In this document: in pieces, positions 1-7,773 of the stretch
Numbering within the stretch: position 1 is the first letter of the stretch
Layout: each line of letters starts with the position of its first letter
Assembly (NCBI RefSeq): GCF_024699075.1
Contig: NZ_JAILQF010000318.1
Location: 1-26,201, forward strand
Reading direction: 5' to 3'
DNA: 26,201 nt
Source: Butyrivibrio sp.
GTDB lineage: Bacteria > Bacillota_A > Clostridia > Lachnospirales > Lachnospiraceae
Notes under the pieces: generated by a model
The model's database searches: none
What the model was told of the DNA's origin: nothing
The model's input: the letters and a program-made list of their open reading frames with translations, nothing else
Translations under genes and position numbers: made by a program

Positions 1-297
1 GGTACTATCATTCAGCTTAGAATGAGCGATGTATCAATTTACAGCCGTATTACATCAGGCGTAAGACTTATAAAGCTTGATGACGGTGCAAGCGTTGTAA
101 GTATCGCAAAGGTTCGTGAGAAGGTATCTGACGGAAGCGTCGAGTATGAGAACATGGACGATGCCATGGAAGATACAGGTGAAGAAATGCCTGTTTCATC
201 CGATGATGACTACGAATCAGAAGATATCGAAGAAAACGACTATGACTCAGAAGACATCGAGGACAGCGAAGAAAACGAAGAAGAATCAGATGATTGA
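1..297 (+). CDS. gyrA: DNA gyrase subunit A, C-terminal end (partial)
   Basis: The open frame enters from the left edge in frame 1 and ends at TGA 295-297, so only the last 98 codons are present. The stretch with SRITSGVRLIKLDDG and VVSIAKV matches the last blade of the GyrA C-terminal beta-pinwheel, which wraps DNA around gyrase during ATP-driven supercoiling. It is followed by a long, very acidic tail (about residues 50-98, rich in D, E and S, with ESEDIE and DSEDIED near-repeats), as is usual at GyrA C termini. An internal ATG at 22 lies within the conserved blade and is not a start. The acidic tail is itself repetitive, and its last segment continues beyond the stop as non-coding tandem copies (280-437). 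A terminator at 451-493 probably ends the transcript. Identification rests on family recognition of a short fragment. Confidence 0.88.
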   Translation, partial: GTIIQLRMSDVSIYSRITSGVRLIKLDDGASVVSIAKVREKVSDGSVEYENMDDAMEDTGEEMPVSSDDDYESEDIEENDYDSEDIEDSEENEEESDD

Positions 298-437
298 GGA
301 CATCAAAAACGATGAAGAGTCGTAAGATTTAGGATATCGAAAACGATGAAGAGTCGTAAGATTGAGGACATCGAAAAATGATGAAGAGTTATAAGATTTA
401 GGGTATCGAAAAAAATGATAAAGAATCAGAGGATTGA
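280..437 (+). repeat. Tandem copies of the gyrA 3' end, about 34-37 bp period
   Basis: Copy 1 (280-313) contains the last gyrA codons and the TGA stop. Copies 2 (314-347), 3 (348-382) and 4 (383-419) repeat it with substitutions and small insertions in an A run, and a partial copy lies at 420-437. Each copy carries GAAGAxTC near its start and ends in a short A run followed by GAT. The copies are outside the reading frame and contain stops. The unit matches the local gyrA coding end, so the array appears to have grown from the gene's own 3' end. Confidence 0.85.
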
Positions 438-450
438 TTCTTAAGATAAG

Positions 451-493
451 GTCCCATGATATATGCAGCGCATATATCATGGGGCTTTTTTTT
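451..493 (+). terminator. Rho-independent terminator after gyrA
   Basis: A perfect 14-bp stem (453-466 with 470-483, CCCATGATATATGC and its complement) has a 3-nt loop and is followed by eight T residues at 486-493. It ends the gyrA transcript beyond the tandem copies. Confidence 0.92.
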
Positions 494-560
494 AGATTAA
501 GGTGGCGGAAAAAGGATTGGGCTTGATCAGACAAGATATAAGTCATGTCCAGGCAAGGTC

Positions 561-1265
561 TTCCCACGAAAATGAGGAAAACAAGGGTTTTCGTAGGAAA
601 AAAATCAAGAAATAAGGCATTTTCAGGAATAACTTTCCCACGAAAAAGGTGCAAACAAGGGTTTTCGTAGGAAAAAAATCAAGAAATAAGGCATTTTCGG
701 GCAAGGTCTTCCCACGAAAAAGAGGAAAACAGAGGTTTTCGTAGGAAAAAAATCAGGAATTAAGGTATTTTCAGGCAAGGCCTTCCTACGAAAAAGAGGA
801 AAACAGGGGTTTTCGTAGGAAAAAAATCAAGAAATAAGGCATTTTCAGGCAAGGTCTTCCCACGAAAATGAGGAAAACAAGGGTTTTCGTAGGAAAAAAA
901 TCAAGAAATAAGGCATTTTCAGGAATAACTTTCCCACGAAAGAGGTGTAAACAAGGGTTTTCGTAGGAAAAAAATCAAGAAATAAGGCATTTTCGGGCAA
1001 GGTCTTCCCACGAAAAAGAGGAAAACAGGGGTTTTCGTGGGAAAAAAATCAAGAAATAAGGCATTTTCAGGCAAAGTCTTCCCACGAAAAAGAGGAAAAC
1101 AAGGGTTTTCGTGGGAAAAAAATCAGGAATTAAAGTATTTTCAGGCAAGGTCTTCCCACGAAAGAGGTGTAAACAAGGGTTTTCGTAGGAAAAAAATCAA
1201 GAAATAAGGCATTTTCAGGAATAACTTTCCCACGAAAAAGGTGCAAACAAGGGTTTTCGTAGGAA
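561..1265. repeat. Ten-copy 74-bp tandem array, one hairpin per unit
   Basis: Hairpins start near 561, 635, 709, 782, 857, 931, 1005, 1079, 1153 and 1227, so the period is 74 bp with only one-base deviations. Each unit has arms TTCCYACGAAAA and TTTTCGTRGGAA around a purine-rich loop of about 14-16 nt, then a conserved linker of about 35 bp. The variable stem pair is T/A in unit 4, C/G in units 7 and 8, and C/A in the others. Two linker versions exist (AGGCAAGGTC and AGGAATAACT) before the stem. Units 1-3 and 5-7 show the same linker order, suggesting a larger block was copied. The region 494-560 looks like a decayed edge of the array. No reading frame spans the array convincingly, and no gene is seen between 298 and 1405. 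Confidence 0.93.
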
Positions 1266-1405
1266 GAAAAGCATATTTTAATTGCGAAGTTTAAATTAAG
1301 TAAATAAAGATGGCTGTCAGGCCGATATATATTTGTAGAATGCGATTAGAAATAAAATTAGTAGCTGTCTTCTATTAACCTCACTCTTTATAAAGGAGTA
1401 AAGCC

Positions 1406-2878
1406 ATGCTCAGAATAGGTCTGTTAGTATCCGATTTAAAAAATGAAGAAATATGTGAATTCTGTGCCGGTGCGATCCGTGCTGCGGAAAAGGAAGGCGT
1501 ACTTCTTACTATAATGCCGGGAGGGCGCTTTTGGTCTGATGAGCAGAAGAAAAATGATAATGAAAGTTTTGACTATCAGCAAAATTTAGTATTTGAATAT
1601 ATCAGCAGTGATAATTTTGATGGGCTATTAATAGACATAGAGACAATAGGTCAGGACATATCAGATTATGACAAAGAAAAATTCCTCGGCCAGTTCATTT
1701 CTGAAAAAATCCCGTATCTTGTTTTATCTGATTTTGGAACATATAAAACTATAAACAATCCCTGGCTTAAGCATGATAGAAAGCAGGGTTATCAAGCAGT
1801 TCTTGATATTGAACATTATATTAAGATGGGTGAACTTCCTCTCCCATCCGATGATCTGTGCGTTCCGCCTATTGAAATAACGGCTGCTGATTCCATGAAG
1901 CAGCTGGGAATCATAACAGAAAGGATACTTCTTACTTCAAGTGAAGGCGTAGATATTTTCAAAAAGATCATAAATATTCTGGCGCTTGGTGGTATCAAAG
2001 ATGCAGTAATTCTCATGTATGGAGATGGTATACGTAATACGCCCAAAGAGCCGTGGATCATGCCTGAGAGAATGCTTGTTAAGGGGCTTCTTAGGGATGG
2101 CAAGAATGTTGAGCTTCCAAAGGGCACAATCGTAGATACCATGAATACCATAGATGAATCTACAGAGGAAGCTACAAATCCGGGTGGTTGGCTTGTCAGA
2201 ACGCTTTTTTACAATGAAAACCAGAATGGAATAATTGCGATCAAGATAAATACTAACTTTATGATCCCGAATTTCGAGAATCTTATGTTTGAAGTTATAA
2301 GGTTCGCGATCAATGATGCCTACAAAGATTACCTTCTAAAGACTGTATCAGAAGAGATCATGGCGCTTCAGGAAGAGGTTGAAAGGAGCGATACGATCCT
2401 CGACCGTCTTGGCGAGCGCGATTTCATGACTGGTGAGTATAACAGAAGGGGCTTTTTTACTAAAGCTTATGATTATATGCAAAAAGAATATGTCGATGGA
2501 ACCTACGCTCTCATCTCCTACGTCGATCTTGATACGATAAGGATCATCAATGATCTGTATGGAAGGCAGGAAGGTAATCTTGCTGTGAAAAGAACTGCAG
2601 TTGTACTTCACAATGTATTCGGCGAGCAGGCAGTCATTGGCAGGATAAGGGGTAACGAATTTGCAGTAATGCTGATAACGGACAAAAAGGATAAAATCGA
2701 TAATCTCAGGGCATCGATGCAGCAGCAGAATGCAAGGCTTATGGCCGAGCAGGATAAGCCTTATACAATTCATCTTATGTTCGTGATAAGTCAGTTCGAA
2801 TACAGTAAGGGCTACAGACTTGAAGACATGATCAAGGAAACGGACCAAAGCCTTAAGAACATGAAGAATATGATATAG
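1406..2878 (+). CDS. PBP-like sensor protein with a degenerate GGDEF domain
   Basis: 490 residues. The start ATG follows AAAGGAGTAAAGCC. Residues 1-300 resemble a periplasmic-binding-protein or LacI-type sensor fold (opening MLRIGLLVSDLKNEE, with Rossmann-like strands), but there is no signal peptide or membrane segment, so it should sit in the cytosol. A helical linker (about 305-335) leads to a GGDEF domain at about 338-485, with DFMTGEYNRRGF (339-350), VDLD (373-376) and INDLYGRQEGN. The signature is RGNEF (415-419) instead of GG[DE]EF, so the metal-binding acidic residue is Asn, and no RxxD inhibitory site precedes it. It may be an inactive or weak diguanylate cyclase, or a nucleotide-binding receptor. 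The 140-bp leader (1266-1405) has a weak promoter candidate (TTGCGA at 1282, 17 bp, TAAAGA at 1305). The GGDEF assignment is firm; the ligand of the N-terminal domain is unknown. Confidence 0.85.
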   Translation: MLRIGLLVSDLKNEEICEFCAGAIRAAEKEGVLLTIMPGGRFWSDEQKKNDNESFDYQQNLVFEYISSDNFDGLLIDIETIGQDISDYDKEKFLGQFISEKIPYLVLSDFGTYKTINNPWLKHDRKQGYQAVLDIEHYIKMGELPLPSDDLCVPPIEITAADSMKQLGIITERILLTSSEGVDIFKKIINILALGGIKDAVILMYGDGIRNTPKEPWIMPERMLVKGLLRDGKNVELPKGTIVDTMNTIDESTEEATNPGGWLVRTLFYNENQNGIIAIKINTNFMIPNFENLMFEVIRFAINDAYKDYLLKTVSEEIMALQEEVERSDTILDRLGERDFMTGEYNRRGFFTKAYDYMQKEYVDGTYALISYVDLDTIRIINDLYGRQEGNLAVKRTAVVLHNVFGEQAVIGRIRGNEFAVMLITDKKDKIDNLRASMQQQNARLMAEQDKPYTIHLMFVISQFEYSKGYRLEDMIKETDQSLKNMKNMI

Positions 2879-3010
2879 ACAAGAATTAAGACATGAGCTA
2901 AAGCAAGATCTAAGGCATGAGCTAAGACAAGATCTAAGGCATGAGCTAAGACAAGATCTAAGGCATGAGTTAAGACAAGATTTAAGGTATGAGTCAAGGC
3001 ATGATTTAAG
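2878..3010 (+). repeat. 24-bp tandem array after the GGDEF gene
   Basis: Five full copies of exactly 24 bp (2878-2901, 2902-2925, 2926-2949, 2950-2973, 2974-2997) and a partial sixth (2998-3010) start at the last base of the TAG stop. The core is CAAGATCTAAGGCATGAG. The coding sequence just upstream (about 2842-2866: CCAAAG, TTAAGAACATGAA) is recognisably an older version of the unit. Copies 2-4 are nearly identical to each other, so expansion happened downstream of the gene end. Confidence 0.9.
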
Positions 3011-3105
3011 CCTGCTTGTATGATGATAATAATGCAACAAACACAAGATGAAATTAATATACGGTGTAGCGAATTTAATCATTTGAAATAAAATAGCAAA
3101 TTTGA

Positions 3106-3134
3106 TTGACTTTTATTATTCTAGAATTTATACT
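3106..3134 (+). promoter_or_regulatory. Sigma-A-type promoter of the trp operon
   Basis: TTGACT (3106-3111), a 17-bp spacer and TATACT (3129-3134), in an AT-rich region directly upstream of the T-box leader. Transcription should start near 3141. Confidence 0.85.
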
Positions 3135-3159
3135 TTATTTCATTAAAGCAAAAATAATT

Positions 3160-3474
3160 AGCTAAACCGTTGAACAGGACGAGTAAGTGTGGATGTTGTT
3201 TGCAGAGAGCTGTCGGTTGGTGTGAGACAGTAATGACGAAATACCGAATGGACCTGTGAGGGCAGCCTGAAAGGGACTTCCGAGTAGGTGCTGACGGGAA
3301 CCTGAACCGTTATCAGCCAGGCAGATATGTTGTTCGAGACGATACAAAGTATCTGAAAAGAGTGGGTATGTGACATAAAGATCACACGCCAAAATGGGTG
3401 GTACCGCAGAAGCGATGAATGTATATTCAAAGCCTTTGTCCCAGTTAAAGTAACTGAGGCAGAGGCTTTTTTTA
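3160..3474 (+). promoter_or_regulatory. Tryptophan-specific T-box riboswitch
   Basis: The leader has the T-box layout: a long Stem I (5' side from about 3173, CAGG, closing with CCTG near 3305), a small stem with GATAC/GTATC arms, the T-box core ATGGGTGGTACCGC (3394-3407) and a terminator. The candidate specifier codon is TGG at 3249-3251 within GAATGGACC, which reads Trp. By the known mechanism, uncharged tRNA-Trp pairs with the specifier and the UGGN bulge and favours the antiterminator, so the operon is transcribed when tryptophan is short. This agrees with the trp genes that follow. About 120 nt of untranslated leader (3475-3597) with no clear structure separates it from trpD. Confidence 0.95.
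3430..3473 (+). terminator. Regulated terminator of the trp T-box
   Basis: An 18-bp stem pairs 3430-3447 with 3451-3468 (two G-U pairs and one mismatch) around an AAG loop, followed by a T run to 3473. It competes with the antiterminator that contains the T-box core. Confidence 0.92.
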
Positions 3475-3597
3475 TTACAGGTATAAGAATCTGATCAAAA
3501 GCTAATGCTTCAAAATTTCTTACCGCCATACTAGAAGGCTTATATAAAGCGGACTGTATGAGCACATTATTAACATCATCAAAACGGAGGAAAAGAA

Positions 3598-4617
3598 ATG
3601 ATTAGAGAAGCAATCGCACAGGTAGTAGCAGGTAAAGATCTTGACGAGCAGACAGCAAAAGCTGCAATGAGTGAGATGTTCGATGGAACAGCAACCGCGG
3701 CACAGATAGCAGCATTCATTACAGCACTTCGCATGAAGGGTGAAACAGTAACTGAGATAACAGCGTGTGCCAATGTAATGAGAGAAAAAGGAATCAGGGT
3801 TCAGCCAAGCACAGAAGTTATGGAGATCGTAGGTACAGGTGGAGATCTTGTTGGAACCTTCAATATATCTACTACTTCTGCTTTCGTAATTGCGGCAGCA
3901 GGTGTGCCTGTAGCTAAGCACGGCAACAGAAGTGTATCTTCAAAGTCAGGTGCAGCAGATGTCCTTGAAAAGCTTGGAGCAACAATAACACTTGAGCCTG
4001 ATCAGATGATGAAGGTTCTTGATGAAGCAGGAATATGCTTCCTCTTCGCACAGAAGTACCACTCTTCCATGAAATATGCAGCACCTGTTCGTAAGGAGCT
4101 TGGTATCAGAACAATATTCAACATCCTTGGACCTCTTACCAATCCGGCAGCAGCCAAGATGCAGGTAATGGGTGTATATGATCAAAAGCTTGTTGAGCCG
4201 CTTGCACAGGTTCTTTCAAATCTTGGAGTTACAAGAGGCGTTGTAGTTTGCGGAAGCGACGGAATTGATGAAGTAACACTTACAGGTCCTACAACAGTAT
4301 GTGAGATCCGTGAAGGCAATCTTCACACATACGAGCTTTCACCAGAAGTATTCGGTCTTAAGCTTTGCAAGCTTGAAGATCTCATCGGTGGAACACCTGA
4401 AGAAAACGCACAGATCACACGCGATATCCTTTCAGGCAAGGAACAGGGACCTAAGAGAAATGATGTAATACTTAATGCAGCTCTTGCAATCTATCTTGGA
4501 ATAGATGGAATCTCCATGGCAGATGCAGTAACTAAGGCAAGAGAGACCATAGATTCAGGCAAAGCCCTTGAAACACTTAACAAGTTTGTAGAGGCAACAA
4601 ACAAATATGCAGAGTAA
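3598..4617 (+). CDS. trpD: Anthranilate phosphoribosyltransferase
   Basis: 339 residues, a normal length for the family. It transfers the phosphoribosyl group of PRPP to anthranilate, the second step of tryptophan synthesis from chorismate, in the cytosol. Visible motifs are the PRPP-binding GTGGD (79-83), NISTTSAFVIAAAGVPVAKHGNR with KHGNR at 107-111, the substrate loop SSKSGAADVLEKLG, and the metal-binding GSDGIDEVTLTGPT. The start has a strong site (ACGGAGGAAAAG). It is the first gene of the T-box-controlled operon. The anthranilate synthase genes trpE and trpG, which often precede it, are absent from the 3 kb upstream. Its stop lies in the first copy of a 44-bp tandem array that fills the gap to trpC. 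Confidence 0.97.
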   Translation: MIREAIAQVVAGKDLDEQTAKAAMSEMFDGTATAAQIAAFITALRMKGETVTEITACANVMREKGIRVQPSTEVMEIVGTGGDLVGTFNISTTSAFVIAAAGVPVAKHGNRSVSSKSGAADVLEKLGATITLEPDQMMKVLDEAGICFLFAQKYHSSMKYAAPVRKELGIRTIFNILGPLTNPAAAKMQVMGVYDQKLVEPLAQVLSNLGVTRGVVVCGSDGIDEVTLTGPTTVCEIREGNLHTYELSPEVFGLKLCKLEDLIGGTPEENAQITRDILSGKEQGPKRNDVILNAALAIYLGIDGISMADAVTKARETIDSGKALETLNKFVEATNKYAE

Positions 4618-4826
4618 AGCGCAGCTCAAACTACAGAAATAACGATGATCATGCAGAGTAAAGTGCAGCTCAAACTACAAAGACAACGATGATCATGCAA
4701 ATTAAAGTGCAGATCAAACTACAAAGACAACGATAATCATGCAGAATAAAGCGCAGCTCAAACTACAGAAATAACAATGATTATGCAGTAAATCGCACAA
4801 CATAAGTTACGGAGACAGGTATGATA
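4607..4826 (+). repeat. 44-bp tandem array spanning trpD stop to trpC start
   Basis: Four copies of exactly 44 bp (4607-4650, 4651-4694, 4695-4738, 4739-4782) and a diverged fifth (4783-4826). Copy 1 includes the last trpD codons and the TAA stop; a TAA stays at the same place in copies 2-4. In copy 5 the segment equivalent to AACGATGATC has become the ribosome site and ATG of trpC (AGGTATGATAC). The whole intergenic spacer is therefore made of repeats derived from the trpD 3' end. Confidence 0.92.
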
Positions 4827-5648
4827 CTTGATGATCTTGTAGCTGCTACCAAGAAGCGTCTGGCAGCAGAAATGAATATAATAACTAGAGAACAGATGAA
4901 AGAAAAGGCCCTTGAAATCAGAAGGCTTGAAATAGCAAAAAGCGCTAAGGACGCAGGCGCAGCCGGAGATTTCAGATTTCAGAAGGCTCTTGAAGGCCCG
5001 GGTATTCATTTTATCTGTGAGGTAAAAAAAGCATCTCCGTCCAAGGGAGTTATAGCAGAGAACTTCCCATATACAGATATAGCCAGAGAATATGAAAGGA
5101 TAGGCGCTGATGCAATTTCAGTACTGACAGAACCTGACTATTTCAAAGGTAATATAAATTATATAAAAGATATACTGGAAGCGGGAGTTACTACTCCCCT
5201 TCTACGTAAGGATTTTACAATAGATGAATATATGATATATCAGGCCAAAGTATATGGAGCATCTGCTATACTCTTAATATGTGCCATACTTGATGACAAC
5301 GATCTTAGAGCTTTTCATGAACTTGCGACATCACTTGGTCTATCTGTAATAGTTGAAGCCCATGATGAGGAAGAAGTATTAAGAGCCCTTAAGATTGGAG
5401 CACAGATCATAGGAGTCAATAACAGGAATTTAAAAGACTTTACTGTTGACCTTGGCAATAGCATAAGACTCAGAAGTCTGGTCCCATCTGACAAGATATT
5501 TGTAGCAGAAAGCGGCATAAAGACTGAAGAAGATATGGTAAAACTTAAGGAAGCCGGTGTTAATGCAGTACTTATCGGAGAGACAATGATGCGCTCAAAT
5601 GATAAGACAGGAATGATACAAAGGCTTAAAAATGTAGACAGGAAATGA
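4821..5648 (+). CDS. trpC: Indole-3-glycerol phosphate synthase
   Basis: 275 residues, slightly longer than the usual 255-265. It closes the indole ring: 1-(2-carboxyphenylamino)-1-deoxyribulose 5-phosphate is decarboxylated and cyclised to indole-3-glycerol phosphate. The TIM-barrel motifs are clear: FICEVKKASPSKGVI with the catalytic lysine, ADAISVLTEPDYFKG, PLLRKDFTIDEYMI with the second lysine, VEAHDEEEV, IGVNNRNL, FVAESGI and AVLIGETMM. The start ATG follows GGAGACAGGT and overlaps the last copy of the trpD-derived array. It is a single-function protein here, unlike the TrpC-TrpF fusion of enterobacteria. Its own last codons are tandemly repeated downstream. Confidence 0.96.
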   Translation: MILDDLVAATKKRLAAEMNIITREQMKEKALEIRRLEIAKSAKDAGAAGDFRFQKALEGPGIHFICEVKKASPSKGVIAENFPYTDIAREYERIGADAISVLTEPDYFKGNINYIKDILEAGVTTPLLRKDFTIDEYMIYQAKVYGASAILLICAILDDNDLRAFHELATSLGLSVIVEAHDEEEVLRALKIGAQIIGVNNRNLKDFTVDLGNSIRLRSLVPSDKIFVAESGIKTEEDMVKLKEAGVNAVLIGETMMRSNDKTGMIQRLKNVDRK

Positions 5649-5730
5649 TTCAAAGTCTTAAAGAAGTAGACAAAATGATATAGAGGCTTAAAGGAAAAGA
5701 CTGGAATGTTACAATCCTTAAAGGAATATA
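5606..5730 (+). repeat. About 31-bp tandem copies of the trpC 3' end
   Basis: Copy 1 (5606-5636) is coding (D-K-T-G-M-I-Q-R-L-K-N-V). Copy 2 (5637-5668) holds the TGA stop, and copies 3 (5669-5698) and 4 (5699-5729) are non-coding. Each begins near GACAGGAATGAT and contains CTTAAA. Lengths of 31, 32, 30 and 31 bp mean the reading frame is not kept. A further decayed copy may lie at 5731-5760. Confidence 0.82.
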
Positions 5731-5764
5731 AATAGCAATCAAAAGAAATATAAGAGGACAAGCT

Positions 5765-6445
5765 ATGGTTAAGATTAAAATCTGCGGACTTATGACCAAA
5801 GAAGACTGCGTAATAATGAACGGGTTCAAGCCGGATTACTGCGGACTTGTTTTTGCAAAGACAAGACATTATCTGACAGATCAGATGGCTGGGGAGCTTA
5901 GAAATACACTGGATATCTCAATTCCCACTGTCGGAGTATTTGTAGATGATGACATGGATCACATTGTAGAATTGTATAACAGTGCCATAATCCAGATAAT
6001 CCAGCTGCACGGACACGAAGATGCAGAATATATAAGACAGCTAAGGGACAAGATCGCAGCATCCAGACCTGACAAGAAAAGGCACTATGATGAATTCGGT
6101 CAGGGCGCTCCTATAATGAAAGCCATAAGAGTCAAGGATGGATCTGAATTTGAAGACGCTGAAAATCTTCCTGTAGATATGCTTCTTTTAGATAACTATA
6201 AAGAGAATCTCCCGGGAGGAACCGGAACAAGATTTGATCTGTCAATGATACCAAAGCTAAATAAACCGTATTTTCTTGCAGGGGGGCTTTCTGCTGATAA
6301 CATTACGCAGGCACTTGCCCAGTCAAGACCATATGCAGTTGATGTATCAACATCTGTAGAAACCGATGGACACAAGGACTGGAAGAAAGTTGAAAAGCTG
6401 ATGAGGGTTATGGAAGCCTACAGACCGCAATCACAGTTTGTATAA
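5765..6445 (+). CDS. trpF: Phosphoribosylanthranilate isomerase
   Basis: 226 residues. It converts N-(5'-phosphoribosyl)anthranilate to the ribulose derivative by an Amadori rearrangement, the step before TrpC. Motifs in order: [14 protein letters not shown] with the catalytic Cys, [52 protein letters not shown] with the catalytic Asp and phosphate loop, [11 protein letters not shown] and [14 protein letters not shown]. The last replaces the more usual DVSSGVE, a small change in the second phosphate-binding loop. The start ATG follows AGAGGACAAGCT. The terminal codons (RPQSQFV and stop) are the first copy of a 30-bp array. Confidence 0.95.
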   Translation: MVKIKICGLMTKEDCVIMNGFKPDYCGLVFAKTRHYLTDQMAGELRNTLDISIPTVGVFVDDDMDHIVELYNSAIIQIIQLHGHEDAEYIRQLRDKIAASRPDKKRHYDEFGQGAPIMKAIRVKDGSEFEDAENLPVDMLLLDNYKENLPGGTGTRFDLSMIPKLNKPYFLAGGLSADNITQALAQSRPYAVDVSTSVETDGHKDWKKVEKLMRVMEAYRPQSQFV

Positions 6446-6541
6446 ACTTAAAGACCGCAATCACAGTTTGTATAAACTTAAATACTGAAATCACAACTTG
6501 TGTAAATTTACAGGCAATAGTCACAGCTTGTGTAAGCTATG
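6422..6541 (+). repeat. 30-bp tandem array spanning the trpF stop
   Basis: Four copies of exactly 30 bp (6422-6451, 6452-6481, 6482-6511, 6512-6541). Copies 1 and 2 are identical, both with TTTGTATAAACTTAA; copies 3 and 4 are more diverged. The period is a multiple of three, so read-through of the stop would repeat RPQSQFV. A faint fifth copy merges with the trpB ribosome-site region. Confidence 0.93.
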
Positions 6542-6573
6542 CAATCAATATATTAAGAAAGGAATTAACTAAT

Positions 6574-7761
6574 ATGGAAACAAAAGGCAGGTTCGGACAA
6601 TTTGGTGGCCAGTACGTTCCTGAGACACTCATGAATGCAATCAATGAGCTGGAAGAAGCCTATAACAAATATAAGGATGACCCGCAGTTCAATGCAGAAC
6701 TTACAGATCTGTTAAATAACTACGCAGGACGTCCCTCTCTTTTATATGAAGCCAAGAAGATGACACAGGATCTTGGTGGAGCCAAGATCTACCTTAAGCG
6801 TGAAGACCTTAATCACACAGGTGCACATAAGATCAACAACGTACTTGGACAGTGTCTTCTTGCAAAGCGCATGGGCAAGACAAGGGTCATAGCAGAGACA
6901 GGTGCAGGTCAGCACGGCGTTGCTACTGCTACTGTTGCAGCACTGATGGGACTTGAATGTGAGATATTCATGGGCAAGCTCGATACAGAAAGACAGGCCC
7001 TTAACGTATACAGAATGAAACTCCTTGGAGCCAAAGTCAATGCTGTTGAATCAGGAACAGGAACTTTAAAGGACGCAGTTAACGCAGCAATGAAGGAATG
7101 GAGCACACGCGTAGCGGATACTCACTATGTTCTGGGTTCAGTTATGGGACCATATCCATTCCCGACCATCGTTCGTGATTTTCAGGCAGTCATCTCCAAA
7201 GAGATAAAGGCTCAGATGTTGGAAAAAGAGGGAAGGCTTCCCGATGCGGTTCTTGCCTGCGTAGGTGGAGGATCAAATGCTATCGGAGCTTTCTATGATT
7301 TCATCGAAGATAAAGAAGTAGAGCTTATAGGCTGTGAGGCAGCAGGTGAAGGTGCTGATACAGAAAGAACAGCAGCTACAATGGCTACAGGTAAGCTCGG
7401 AATCTTCCATGGAATGAAGTCACTTTTTTGCCAGAATGATGATGGACAGATCGCACCGGTATATTCAATCTCAGCGGGTCTCGATTATCCCGGAGTTGGC
7501 CCGGAGCACGCATATCTTGCAGATATAGGAAGAGCTAAATACGTTGCAATTACTGATGAAGAGGCTGTTCAGGCATTTGAATATCTCTCAAGAACAGAAG
7601 GAATCATCCCTGCAATAGAGAGCTCACATGCAGTTGCTTATGCCATGAAGCTTGCACCTACCATGAGCAAGGACAAGATCATGGTCATCAACCTTTCAGG
7701 ACGCGGAGACAAGGACGTTGCAGCAATTGCACGTTATCGCGGCGAGAATCTTCAGGATTAA
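6574..7761 (+). CDS. trpB: Tryptophan synthase beta chain
   Basis: 395 residues, the usual length for TrpB1. It is a PLP enzyme that joins indole, channelled from TrpA, to serine. The N terminus [14 protein letters not shown] is typical. The PLP lysine is K86 in HTGAHKIN (81-88), the catalytic glutamate is E108 in AETGAGQHG, and the PLP phosphate loop is [17 protein letters not shown] and NLSGRGDKD near the C terminus are also canonical. The start follows AAGAAAGGAATTAACTAAT. TrpA begins 13 bases after the stop, the tightest junction of the operon, in keeping with equal production of the alpha2beta2 complex. Unlike trpD, trpC and trpF, no 3'-end repeats follow this gene. Confidence 0.98.
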   Translation: METKGRFGQFGGQYVPETLMNAINELEEAYNKYKDDPQFNAELTDLLNNYAGRPSLLYEAKKMTQDLGGAKIYLKREDLNHTGAHKINNVLGQCLLAKRMGKTRVIAETGAGQHGVATATVAALMGLECEIFMGKLDTERQALNVYRMKLLGAKVNAVESGTGTLKDAVNAAMKEWSTRVADTHYVLGSVMGPYPFPTIVRDFQAVISKEIKAQMLEKEGRLPDAVLACVGGGSNAIGAFYDFIEDKEVELIGCEAAGEGADTERTAATMATGKLGIFHGMKSLFCQNDDGQIAPVYSISAGLDYPGVGPEHAYLADIGRAKYVAITDEEAVQAFEYLSRTEGIIPAIESSHAVAYAMKLAPTMSKDKIMVINLSGRGDKDVAAIARYRGENLQD

Positions 7762-7773
7762 GGGAGGACTAAA

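Noticed and set aside
22..24. ATG at 22 as start of a small gene
   Set aside because: The same frame is open to the window edge and is the GyrA C-terminal blade.
286..654. Minus-strand open frame of 122 codons across the gyrA-end repeats
   Set aside because: It runs through the gyrA tail, its repeats and the terminator hairpin, has low-complexity content and no ribosome site; it is a by-product of the repeats.
561..1265. CRISPR array
   Set aside because: Both the hairpin and the linker parts are repeated; there are no unique spacers of constant length and no cas genes in the window.
561..1265. Integron attC sites
   Set aside because: No gene cassettes lie between the units, no integrase is seen, and the stems lack the attC core layout.
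2348..3082. Minus-strand frame of 244 codons overlapping the GGDEF gene and 24-bp array
   Set aside because: Its N-terminal SCLRSCLSSC repeats are just the 24-bp array in an in-frame multiple; the rest is antisense to a recognised domain.
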